This document shows positions 8,299 through 15,805 of a DNA stretch of 26,992 nucleotides, piece by piece. Location of the stretch: contig JAFWUC010000007.1 of assembly GCA_017518705.1 (NCBI GenBank), forward strand, positions 1-26,992, written 5' to 3'. Within the stretch, counting starts at the first letter, position 1. Each line of letters begins with the position of its first letter. Both the position numbers and the translations under genes were made by a program. The notes under the pieces are model-generated. The model was not told the origin of the DNA and did not search any database. It saw only the letters and a program-made list of their open reading frames with translations. The DNA comes from Clostridia bacterium (GTDB taxonomy: Bacteria > Bacillota_A > Clostridia > Christensenellales > Aristaeellaceae).

Positions 8299-8926
8299 CA
8301 TTTACATTGTGGGGCTGACCGGCGGCATCGCTTCGGGCAAGAGCGAAGCGGCGCGCATGCTGGGCGACATGGGCGCCCGGTGCGTGGACGCGGACGCCAT
8401 ATCAAGGCGCCTGACGGGCGAGCCCGGCGAGACGCTGGACATGATCCGCGCCGAGTTCGGCGACGGCGTGTTCGACGAAAACGGCGCGCTCATCCGTTCC
8501 AAACTGGCGGACATAGTGTTCAGCGACCCCGCCAAGCGCAAGGCGCTGGACGCGCTCACCCATCCCCTCATACAGAAGACCATGCTGGACGAGGTGGAGC
8601 AGGCGGACAAAGCGGGGGAGAAGATAGTGTTCCTGAACGTGCCGCTGCTGTTTGAGACGGGCATGGACGCCCTGTGCGACGAGACCTGGCTGATAAGCTG
8701 CGACGAGGACGTGCAGCTGGAAAGGCTGATGGAGCGGGACAGCATGGACGAGGACCAGGCCAAGGCGCGCATCGCCTCCCAGATGTCCCTGGAAGACAAG
8801 ACCCGCCGCGCCACTGTGGTGATAGACAACCGGGGCCAGCTGGACAGGCTGTACGCCCAGCTGTCCAATCAGTACCAGGCGCTGGTAAAGAAAGTCAACC
8901 GCCTGGACAGGGAAGACGACGAATAA
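8282..8926 (+). CDS. coaE: Dephospho-CoA kinase
   Basis: A 214-residue CoaE, which phosphorylates the ribose 3'-OH of dephospho-CoA in the last step of CoA synthesis. Walker A is GLTGGIASGKSEAA near residues 11-24, followed by VDADAISR, the LTHPLI segment, and the lid region RLMERDSMDEDQAKARIASQM. The length is normal. The start lies 17 bases inside the end of polA and is preceded by GGGAGGAA, so translation is probably coupled. The polA-coaE pair is common in Firmicutes. Its stop TAA shares one base with the ATG of the next gene (TAATG). Confidence 0.96.
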   Translation: MSANRNIYIVGLTGGIASGKSEAARMLGDMGARCVDADAISRRLTGEPGETLDMIRAEFGDGVFDENGALIRSKLADIVFSDPAKRKALDALTHPLIQKTMLDEVEQADKAGEKIVFLNVPLLFETGMDALCDETWLISCDEDVQLERLMERDSMDEDQAKARIASQMSLEDKTRRATVVIDNRGQLDRLYAQLSNQYQALVKKVNRLDREDDE

Positions 8927-10455
8927 TGAAGAAACGGATCTTCTGCGCGTTGCTGGCGCTGGCGCTGGCGTTTTCCGGCGCCGCGTGCGCCGCGGGCATG
9001 TCGCGCTTCATAATTGGCACGGTGTACCAGCGGGGTGCGGCCATAAATCCCCTGTACTGCACTCAGAGGGACCTGGTGAGCGTGAACAACCTGGTGTTCG
9101 AGGGCGTGATGACGCTGAGCGACGAACTCAGGCCCACGCCGGAGCTGTGCCTGTCCTATTTCGTGAACGGCAAGACGGTCACGTTCGAGCTCAGGCAGAA
9201 CGTGCGCTTCCACGACGGCACTTACCTAAGCGCCAACGACGTGTACGAGAGCTACCGCAGGATAAAGAACATAGGCGAGAATTCCCCTTATTACAGCCGC
9301 TGCCAGTACATAAGCAAGATGGAGGTAGTGGACCTGTACACGGTCAGGGTCACGGGGGAGTACGAAAGCGTGATGACCCTGTACGCCATGACCTATCCCG
9401 TGCTGCACCGCAGCACGCTGGACGAGACGCTGCCCACGGGCACCGGTCCCTACATGTACAACTATTCCGACGGGGACTGGATCCAGCTGGACGCCAACCC
9501 CTACTGGTGGAAAAGGGCGCCCGTGGTGGACACGGTGTACATCTACCGCTACGACGAGACCGGGGATGCGTTAAGGGCGCTTACCATCGGTGAAGTCAAC
9601 GCGGTGCCCACCCGCAGCCAGACCGCGGCGCTGGGCCGCCTGCTGAACGACCGCATGAGCGTGGACTATTCCACCCTTACCTACGAGATGCTCATCCCCA
9701 ACACTAAAAAGCAGATATTCAACGACGTGCGCACCCGCCAGGCCATAATGTACGCCATAGACACGTCCATAATCGCGAAGAACATATACATGGACATGGT
9801 CATGGAGAGCGAGGTGCCGGTGATCACCGGGTCCTGGCTGTACGAGCCCCAGAGCGCCGTGTACTACAAATCCCCGGAAAGGGCGCTGATGCTGCTGAAG
9901 GAAGCGGGCTGGGGGGACTTTAACGGCGACGGCATACTGGACAAGGTGGTGGACGGCGTTTTGGTGCAGCTGGAGTTCACCATCACCACCTGCGTGGACG
10001 ACGCCGCCAACACCCGCGCCCACGCCGCGGAGCTGATCAGCGACCAGCTCAGGATACTGGGCATAAACATAAGCGTGAGCACGGTCAGCAAGTCTTCTCT
10101 GCAGAAGCGCCTTAAGAACGGGGACTTCGAGATGGTGCTGTGCGGCATAAACCTGTCTATAATGCCGGACCTCACCTTCCTGCTGAATTCACAGGGGCGC
10201 ATGAACTATTCCGGCTATTCCTCGGCGGACATGAACTCGTTTTTAAGGCAGCTGTACGACGCCAAGGACGAGACGACGTTCAAGGCAGTGATGAGCCAGA
10301 TACAGCTGAAGATCGCGGAAGACCTGCCGTTCCTGGGGCTGTTCTTCAGGAAGGGCACGCTAATGACCACTTCCCAGGTGAGCGGCCTGGGAGCCATAAT
10401 CGAGGGAGACGTGTTCAAGGGCTTCGAGTACATCGAGTTCCTTGAGACCAGATAG
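8926..10455 (+). CDS. ABC transporter solute-binding protein, family 5 (peptide/oligopeptide type)
   Basis: A 509-residue extracellular SBP_bac_5 protein (DppA/OppA-like), which would capture peptides or other small solutes outside the membrane. The N-terminus is a signal peptide (MKKR, then a leucine/alanine core, GAAC near 18-21). That cysteine could be lipidated, but the box is weak. Family features are INPLYCTQRDLVSVNNLVFEG, VTFELRQNVRFHDGTYLSANDVYESYRR, and the later LFSPGI-free C-terminal lobe with EDLPFLGLFFRK. A calcium-loop-like DFNGDGILD lies at 331-339, common in this family. No permease or ATPase genes lie beside it. Start and upstream stop overlap (TAATG), placing it in the polA-coaE run. 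The substrate cannot be read from sequence. Confidence 0.88.
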   Translation: MKKRIFCALLALALAFSGAACAAGMSRFIIGTVYQRGAAINPLYCTQRDLVSVNNLVFEGVMTLSDELRPTPELCLSYFVNGKTVTFELRQNVRFHDGTYLSANDVYESYRRIKNIGENSPYYSRCQYISKMEVVDLYTVRVTGEYESVMTLYAMTYPVLHRSTLDETLPTGTGPYMYNYSDGDWIQLDANPYWWKRAPVVDTVYIYRYDETGDALRALTIGEVNAVPTRSQTAALGRLLNDRMSVDYSTLTYEMLIPNTKKQIFNDVRTRQAIMYAIDTSIIAKNIYMDMVMESEVPVITGSWLYEPQSAVYYKSPERALMLLKEAGWGDFNGDGILDKVVDGVLVQLEFTITTCVDDAANTRAHAAELISDQLRILGINISVSTVSKSSLQKRLKNGDFEMVLCGINLSIMPDLTFLLNSQGRMNYSGYSSADMNSFLRQLYDAKDETTFKAVMSQIQLKIAEDLPFLGLFFRKGTLMTTSQVSGLGAIIEGDVFKGFEYIEFLETR

Positions 10456-10480
10456 ATATTTGCAAAAAAAGGGAGAAATT

Positions 10481-11704
10481 ATGGACTTATTGCGGCTTTA
10501 CGGCACCCAGGAAAACGTTACGAAACAGCAGCAGCGTTTTGAAAGCATGAAAAGCGCGTTCGCCGGCATATTCGGCGATGCGGAAGGCGCCTGCCTTATC
10601 TCCGCTCCCGGCAGGACTGAGATAGCGGGCAACCACACCGACCACAACCACGGGCGGGTGCTCGCCGCCAGCGTGGATCTGGACACCGTGGCGCTGGTCA
10701 GGAAAAACGGCACTGACACGGTGCGCCTGGTCTCGGACATGCTGAAGGCGCCGGTTGAGTGCGACCTAAAGCAGCTTGATCCCGTAAAGGAAGAAGCGGG
10801 CACCAGCCCCGCGCTGGTAAGAGGCATGGCGGCCGGGCTCAAAAACCGGGGCTATGAAGTGGGCGGCTTTGACGCCTACGTGACCAGCAATGTATTGAGC
10901 GGCAGCGGCTTAAGCTCGTCCGCCGCCTTCGAGGTGCTGGTGGGCAAGATATTCAGCGCCTTGTTCAACTCGGACGCGCTGTCCGCGCTGGACAACGCCG
11001 TGGTCGCCCAGTGGGCCGAAAACAACTATTTCATGAAGCCCTGCGGGCTGATGGACCAGATGGCGTCCTCCGTGGGCGGACTGGTGGCCATCGATTTCGG
11101 CGTGACTCCCGCCAGGGTGGAAAAGATAGAATACGACTTCGCCGGGAAGGGCTACTGCGCCTGCGTGGTGAGCTGCGGCGGCGAGCACGGCAACCTGACG
11201 GACGAATACGCCGCCATACCTGCCGAGATGAAGCAGGTGGCGCGGCTGCTGGGCGGCGAGACGCTAAGGGACGTGGCGGACAGGATCGAGTCCTCCATAC
11301 CCATGCTCAAAAACAAGGTGCCCGACCGGGCGATACTGCGCGCTCTGCACTTTCTGGACGAGGACAGGCGCGTGCCCGAACTGGGCAACTGCCTTAAAAG
11401 CGACGACTTGGAAGGCTTCTTCAAGGGCATAATCGAGAGCGGCGAAAGCAGCTGGAAACTGCTGCAGAACCTGTACGTGGCGGGCTCTTCCAACCAGGAA
11501 ATGCCCCTGGCGCTGGAGATGAGCCGTCGCTTCCTTGAGGGCAGGGGCGCGTGGAGGGTGCACGGCGGCGGATTCGCGGGCACCATACTCGCCTTCGTGA
11601 AGCTTAGTGACCTGCCCGCATACACCGAATATATGGAAGCGGTGTTCGGCAAAAACGCCGTGAAGCCGCTGTTCTTAAGACCGGTCGGAGCGGTCAGGCT
11701 GTGA
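10481..11704 (+). CDS. Galactokinase-family GHMP kinase
   Basis: A 407-residue GHMP-superfamily sugar kinase closest to galactokinase. It has the N-terminal galactokinase signature region APGRTEIAGNHTDHNHG (42-58), the ATP loop VLSGSGLSSSAA (138-149), GLMDQ with the likely catalytic D192, and the C-terminal HGGGFAGT (361-368). The start at 10481 is chosen for GGGAGA just upstream. In typical galactokinases the signature reads GEHTDYN; here it is GNHTDHN, so the glutamate that contacts the sugar is replaced by N51 and the tyrosine by H55. Galactose 1-phosphorylation is the best guess, but another sugar is possible. It lies 25 bases after the solute-binding protein and overlaps tsaE. A GH2 beta-galactosidase is elsewhere in the window. 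Confidence 0.85.
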   Translation: MDLLRLYGTQENVTKQQQRFESMKSAFAGIFGDAEGACLISAPGRTEIAGNHTDHNHGRVLAASVDLDTVALVRKNGTDTVRLVSDMLKAPVECDLKQLDPVKEEAGTSPALVRGMAAGLKNRGYEVGGFDAYVTSNVLSGSGLSSSAAFEVLVGKIFSALFNSDALSALDNAVVAQWAENNYFMKPCGLMDQMASSVGGLVAIDFGVTPARVEKIEYDFAGKGYCACVVSCGGEHGNLTDEYAAIPAEMKQVARLLGGETLRDVADRIESSIPMLKNKVPDRAILRALHFLDEDRRVPELGNCLKSDDLEGFFKGIIESGESSWKLLQNLYVAGSSNQEMPLALEMSRRFLEGRGAWRVHGGGFAGTILAFVKLSDLPAYTEYMEAVFGKNAVKPLFLRPVGAVRL

Positions 11705-12177
11705 GGCTCGTAAGCGGCAGCGAAAACGAGACGTTCCGTATCGGCAGGGCGCTGGGCAGCTGCCTGAAAAAAGGGGACACGGTGCTGCTCAGAGGCGACC
11801 TTGGCACGGGCAAAAGCGTGCTCGCCCGGGGGATCGCCTCCGCGCTGGGCATCGACCGGCCCATGGCGAGCCCGTCCTTCACCATAATGCAGCCCTACGA
11901 GGGCGTCTGCCCGGTGTACCACTTTGACCTGTACCGCCTAAGCGACCCGGAGGAGATATACTTCGCGGGCCTCGAGGAGCACATTGGCGGGGACGGCGTG
12001 GCGGTAATAGAGTGGCCGGAGATACTGGACGAAAAGCCGTCCATCCGCTGCGAGATAGAGATTTCCCGGGGAGAGGGATACGAAACGCGCGAGCTGGAGG
12101 TCGGGTGCACCGGCATGGACGGGCGCGCGCAGGAGATATACCGCCTCCTCGAACCGTTTTCGGAGGCGAAAGCTTGA
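11701..12177 (+). CDS. tsaE: tRNA threonylcarbamoyladenosine biosynthesis ATPase TsaE
   Basis: A 158-residue TsaE, the ATPase that works with TsaB and TsaD to make t6A37 on ANN-decoding tRNAs. Seen motifs are the Walker A loop GDLGTGKS (32-39), ASPSFTI (56-62), HFDLYRL (74-80) and VIEWPE (102-107), with normal length. The start is GTG at 11701, overlapping the stop of the upstream kinase (GTGA), which implies coupled translation. Its TGA overlaps the TTG start of tsaB. The tsaD partner is not in the window. Confidence 0.95.
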   Translation: MRLVSGSENETFRIGRALGSCLKKGDTVLLRGDLGTGKSVLARGIASALGIDRPMASPSFTIMQPYEGVCPVYHFDLYRLSDPEEIYFAGLEEHIGGDGVAVIEWPEILDEKPSIRCEIEISRGEGYETRELEVGCTGMDGRAQEIYRLLEPFSEAKA

Positions 12178-12869
12178 ACATATGCGCGCTTGATACCGCT
12201 TCCCTGGCCTGTTCCGTCGCGCTGATGACGGACGGGAAACTGAGGGGCGAAAGACTTTCCAACAACGGGCTCACCCACTCCCAGACGCTCATGCCCATGC
12301 TGGAGGAGCTGTTAAGGAACGAAGGGCTGCGCCCCGCGGACATAGACGTATTTGCCGCCGTGACGGGGCCCGGCTCCTTTACGGGCGTGCGCATAGGCGT
12401 TTGCGCGGCAAAGGGGCTGTGCGAGGCCACGGGCGCGAAGGCCGCAAAAGCGGACGCGCTGGAGACGCTGGCCTGGGCCGCCGCCTTCGAAGGGCCGATA
12501 CTGCCCATACTTGACGCGAGGCGGCAGCAGGTGTATACTGCCCTTTTCAGGAAATCGGGGGGAGAGCTCGCACGGCTCACGGACGACATGGCCGTGCCGC
12601 TTGCCGAAATACTGGCTTCCCTGCCCGAAAACGAGCGCGTGCTGGTCACGGGCGACGGGCTGAACGTGCACGAAACAGCGGTTAGGGCGGCGCTGGGGGA
12701 CAGGGCGGTTATCGCGTCCCAGTCCCAGAGAGTGATACGGGCGTCCGCCGCCTGCGAGATAATATACGCAAGGCCGGAGCTGCTTATGGACGCGCTGGAG
12801 CTCACGCCCTTTTATTTAAGGATGTCCCAGGCGGAAAGGGAACGGGCGGAAAGGCTGAAAAGCGAATGA
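12174..12869 (+). CDS. tsaB: tRNA threonylcarbamoyladenosine biosynthesis protein TsaB
   Basis: A 231-residue TsaB (YeaZ), the inactive ASKHA-fold partner that binds TsaD in the t6A complex. It opens with ICALDTASLACSVAL and has the family motif TGPGSFTGVRIG (64-75). The start is TTG at 12174, supported by GGAGG at 12162-12166 with a 7-base gap, by the exact N-terminus of the family, and by overlap with the tsaE stop. No upstream ATG in the frame fits the family N-terminus. It ends in an ATGA overlap with rimI. Confidence 0.94.
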   Translation: MNICALDTASLACSVALMTDGKLRGERLSNNGLTHSQTLMPMLEELLRNEGLRPADIDVFAAVTGPGSFTGVRIGVCAAKGLCEATGAKAAKADALETLAWAAAFEGPILPILDARRQQVYTALFRKSGGELARLTDDMAVPLAEILASLPENERVLVTGDGLNVHETAVRAALGDRAVIASQSQRVIRASAACEIIYARPELLMDALELTPFYLRMSQAERERAERLKSE

Positions 12870-13348
12870 CCCTCCGCTGCCTGACGGACGATTCCCTGCT
12901 GGACGGGATGATGGCGGTCGAGCAAAGCAGCTTTGCCTCCCCCTGGAGCCGGGAAGACGTTAAAAGCACGTTGACTTCCCCGTGGCTGCGCGTAATAGGC
13001 GCGTTTGAGGGGGAAGAGCTGGTCGGCTGGGGCTGCGCGGGAGTGAATCCTCCCGAGGCGCGGCTGATGACCATAGCGATACTGCCCGGCTCCCGCCGCA
13101 AAGGTCACGGAAGACAACTGCTCAGGGCGCTTTTGCAGGCGGCAGCGGACGCGGGCTGCGGTTACATGGAACTGGAGTGCCGCAGAAGCAATCTGTCCGC
13201 CCAGCGGATGTACACGACAAACGGGTTCATAAAGGTGGGCGTGTCGAAGGGCTATTATACCGACACGGGCGAGGACGCGTTCATATACTGCCTGCCCGCG
13301 CTGCCCGAAGGACACCCGGAAAACGACCCGTATATCACCGAAAACTGA
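12866..13348 (+). CDS. rimI: Ribosomal-protein-alanine N-acetyltransferase RimI
   Basis: A 160-residue GNAT acetyltransferase. The acetyl-CoA loop is SRRKGHGRQLL (76-86), and MELECRRSNLSAQRMY (101-116) with NGF and the later GYY are typical of RimI, which acetylates the N-terminal alanine of ribosomal protein S18. The start overlaps the tsaB stop (ATGA). The order tsaE-tsaB-rimI is a conserved arrangement in Firmicutes, which supports the naming over a generic GNAT. Actual targets are not shown by sequence. Confidence 0.9.
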   Translation: MTLRCLTDDSLLDGMMAVEQSSFASPWSREDVKSTLTSPWLRVIGAFEGEELVGWGCAGVNPPEARLMTIAILPGSRRKGHGRQLLRALLQAAADAGCGYMELECRRSNLSAQRMYTTNGFIKVGVSKGYYTDTGEDAFIYCLPALPEGHPENDPYITEN

Positions 13349-13360
13349 CGGAGGACGCCT

Positions 13361-14128
13361 TTGGAATTCACATATTCCGGCATAAAACTGCATTATGAGA
13401 TCGCCGGGCAGGGCGGCTGGGTGACCCTGCTGCACGGCTGGGGAGGCTCCGTTCAGAGCTTCTTGGGCGTACAGAATCAGCTGTGCGGCCGCTTTAAGGT
13501 GCTGAACCTGGACTTTCCGGGCTTCGGCGCCAGCGAGGAACCCGGTGAAGACTGGGACGTGGGCGGGTACGCGAAGTGCGTGCTGGCGCTCATGGATGAA
13601 CTCGGGATCGAAAAGACCGCGCTGATCGCCCATTCCTTCGGAGGCAGGGTGGCACTTAAAATAGCCGACCTGCGGCCCGGCATCGTGTCAAAGCAGGTGC
13701 TTACCGGCTGCGCGGGGCTCAAGGCGGAGGAGAGCAAAAGCGGCGTTTCCCTGGCGTCCCGGCTCAAAAAGGTGTACGACAATCCCCTTACACGGCGCGT
13801 GCTGGGGGACGGGGGCGTCGAGAAGCTGAACAACGCCGTAAGGAGCCGTTTCGGGTCGGAAGACTACAAAAACGCCTCTCCGCGCATGAGGGAGATATTC
13901 AAAAAGGTCATCGACGAGGATCTGTCATACTGCCTTGGCAGGGTCGCCTGCCCGACGCTGCTGGTGTGGGGCGAGTACGACACCGCCACTCCACTGTGGA
14001 TGGGCAGGAAGATGGAGCAGGAGATAAAGGACGCCGCGCTCATCGTGTTCGAGGGCGGCACGCACTACGCGTATATCGAACAGTTCGGCCGCTTTATGGC
14101 GATAGTAAACAGCTTTCTGGGGGCATAG
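13361..14128 (+). CDS. Alpha/beta-fold hydrolase
   Basis: A 255-residue single-domain alpha/beta hydrolase, probably cytoplasmic (no signal peptide). The oxyanion segment is LLHGWGGS (23-30), the nucleophile elbow is AHSFGG with S92, the acid is D207 in GEYDTATP and the histidine is H235 in GGTHYAY, so the triad is complete. The start is TTG at 13361 with GGAGG at 13350-13354; no ATG lies closer. It sits 12 bases after rimI and 2 bases before the membrane Mur ligase, so cotranscription with the cell-wall genes is very likely. The substrate is unknown; esterase, peptidase or thioesterase activity cannot be separated from sequence. Confidence 0.88.
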   Translation: MEFTYSGIKLHYEIAGQGGWVTLLHGWGGSVQSFLGVQNQLCGRFKVLNLDFPGFGASEEPGEDWDVGGYAKCVLALMDELGIEKTALIAHSFGGRVALKIADLRPGIVSKQVLTGCAGLKAEESKSGVSLASRLKKVYDNPLTRRVLGDGGVEKLNNAVRSRFGSEDYKNASPRMREIFKKVIDEDLSYCLGRVACPTLLVWGEYDTATPLWMGRKMEQEIKDAALIVFEGGTHYAYIEQFGRFMAIVNSFLGA

Positions 14129-14130
14129 TT

Positions 14131-15774
14131 ATGTGGAGTTTGCTGATATTGGAACTTGCGCTGACCTGGCTGGGGCTTAACCTGGTCTCGCTGCACTATA
14201 TCCACATGCTGCAGCTGGAGAGCTACCAGCCCGACGGCTACATGCGCCATCTGATGCGCTACAAGGCGGAGTGGCAGGGCGTGACGCTGCTGACGGGGGC
14301 GATCTGCCTGGCCGCGCAGCTGATACTGCCCACGATCATCTTCCCCCTGTTCACCGGAGAAAGGGTGTACTCGATGATAAGCTCCCGGGTGCTGATAATG
14401 GCGTTTTACGCGTTCATGTGCGCGCGGGAAGGCTACGGATTCTTTACCGCCAAGCCTAAAAAGCCCCTGGTGTACACCAAACGCTGCAAGCGCCTGATCG
14501 CCACAAACGCTTTGGTCACGCTTCTGTGCGTGGCGCTGCTCGCCCTGATAGTCGCCCGCTTCGACTCCTCCGACCGGCAGACCATGCTCATGTGGGTGTC
14601 GCCCATGGCGCTCATCGCGGCGCTGCCGTTCATAGTGTACCTGAGCTCCCGGGCGATTCTCCCCGTGGAAAACGGCATAAACGAGGGCTACAAGCGCGCG
14701 GCGCGGGAAAAACTGGCCAAAAATCCCAAACTCGTCAAGGTCGCCATCACCGGTAGCTTCGGCAAGACGGGCACCAAATACGCCCTGGGCACCATACTTG
14801 AGGGCAAGTACAAGACCTACATCAGCCCCGGTTCAACCAACACTCCCATGGGCCTGTGCACGGTCATAAACAACCGCATGCCGGGCGACGTGCAGGTGTT
14901 CCTGGCGGAAATGGGCTCCCGCCACGTGGGCGACATAAAGGAGCTCACCCAGATCGTCGCTCCCGACATAGCGCTTATCACTTCCGTGGGCGCGCAGCAT
15001 CTTGAGACCTTCGGAAACGTGGAGACGGTGGCAAAAGCCAAGTACGAGCTTATAGAGGCGCTGGGCAAAAAGGGCAAGGCGTTCTTCGCCTCCGACGGCG
15101 CTTTCGTGGACAAGATGTACGAAAAGGCTTCCTGCCGGAAGTTCCTAAGCGGGCTTGAGAACCCCGCCTGCGACATGTGGGCGGAAAACATAGAGACCGG
15201 CGCCTTCGGTTCCCGCTTCGAGCTGGTGACGAAGGACGGAGAGCGCCAGGCGTGCGAGACCGAGATCCTCGGGCGGCACAACCTGTCCAACGTGGTCCTG
15301 TCCGCCCTGGCGGCGAAGGAGATGGGGCTGTCCCTTGAAGAGATAGCGGCGGGCATCTCACGCTTAAAGCCCGTCGAGCACCGCCTGCAGCTGATAAAGG
15401 GCGATATAAACGTGCTGGATGACGCGTTCAACTCCAACCCCGTGGGCGCGAAGGAAGCGCTGAGGATACTTTCCTGCTTCCCCGGGAAGCACCTGGTGGT
15501 CACCCCCGGTTTCGTGGAGATGGGCGCGGACGAGGAAAAATACAATTTCGAGCTGGGCGGACAGATCGCCCAATACTGCGACGCCGCCATACTGGTGGGC
15601 AAAAAGCAAACCGCGCCAATACTCAAGGGGCTCATAAAGGCGGGCTTCAACTGCGGGAGCGTCATCCAGGTGGACAGCCTTAACGAGGGTTCCAGGCGGA
15701 TAAGGGAGTTCATCTCTTCCGGCGACGCGGTGCTGTTCGAAAACGACCTGCCCGACAATTACAACGAAAACTGA
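14131..15774 (+). CDS. Membrane-anchored Mur ligase family protein (MurF-like)
   Basis: A 547-residue protein. Roughly the first 175 residues hold about four to five hydrophobic segments (near 3-24, 50-72, 79-97, 122-142 and 152-175). Mur ligase central and C-terminal domains follow. The ATP loop is GSFGKTGTK (208-216), then STNTPMG, AEMGSRHVGDI, SVGAQHLETFG, AKYEL (K304, probably the carbamylated lysine), GRHNLSN (381-387), EHRLQ (416-420) and DDAFNSNP (430-437), all MurF-like. MurF adds D-Ala-D-Ala to the UDP-MurNAc-tripeptide, and ddl lies directly downstream, which supports this branch. The usual MurF N-terminal UDP-substrate domain is absent, replaced by the membrane part. The ATG at 14131 is 2 bases after the hydrolase stop. 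MurF activity is inferred. Confidence 0.85.
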   Translation: MWSLLILELALTWLGLNLVSLHYIHMLQLESYQPDGYMRHLMRYKAEWQGVTLLTGAICLAAQLILPTIIFPLFTGERVYSMISSRVLIMAFYAFMCAREGYGFFTAKPKKPLVYTKRCKRLIATNALVTLLCVALLALIVARFDSSDRQTMLMWVSPMALIAALPFIVYLSSRAILPVENGINEGYKRAAREKLAKNPKLVKVAITGSFGKTGTKYALGTILEGKYKTYISPGSTNTPMGLCTVINNRMPGDVQVFLAEMGSRHVGDIKELTQIVAPDIALITSVGAQHLETFGNVETVAKAKYELIEALGKKGKAFFASDGAFVDKMYEKASCRKFLSGLENPACDMWAENIETGAFGSRFELVTKDGERQACETEILGRHNLSNVVLSALAAKEMGLSLEEIAAGISRLKPVEHRLQLIKGDINVLDDAFNSNPVGAKEALRILSCFPGKHLVVTPGFVEMGADEEKYNFELGGQIAQYCDAAILVGKKQTAPILKGLIKAGFNCGSVIQVDSLNEGSRRIREFISSGDAVLFENDLPDNYNEN

Positions 15775-15805
15775 TTTATTCCACACACAGGAAGGACAAA
15801 CTATA

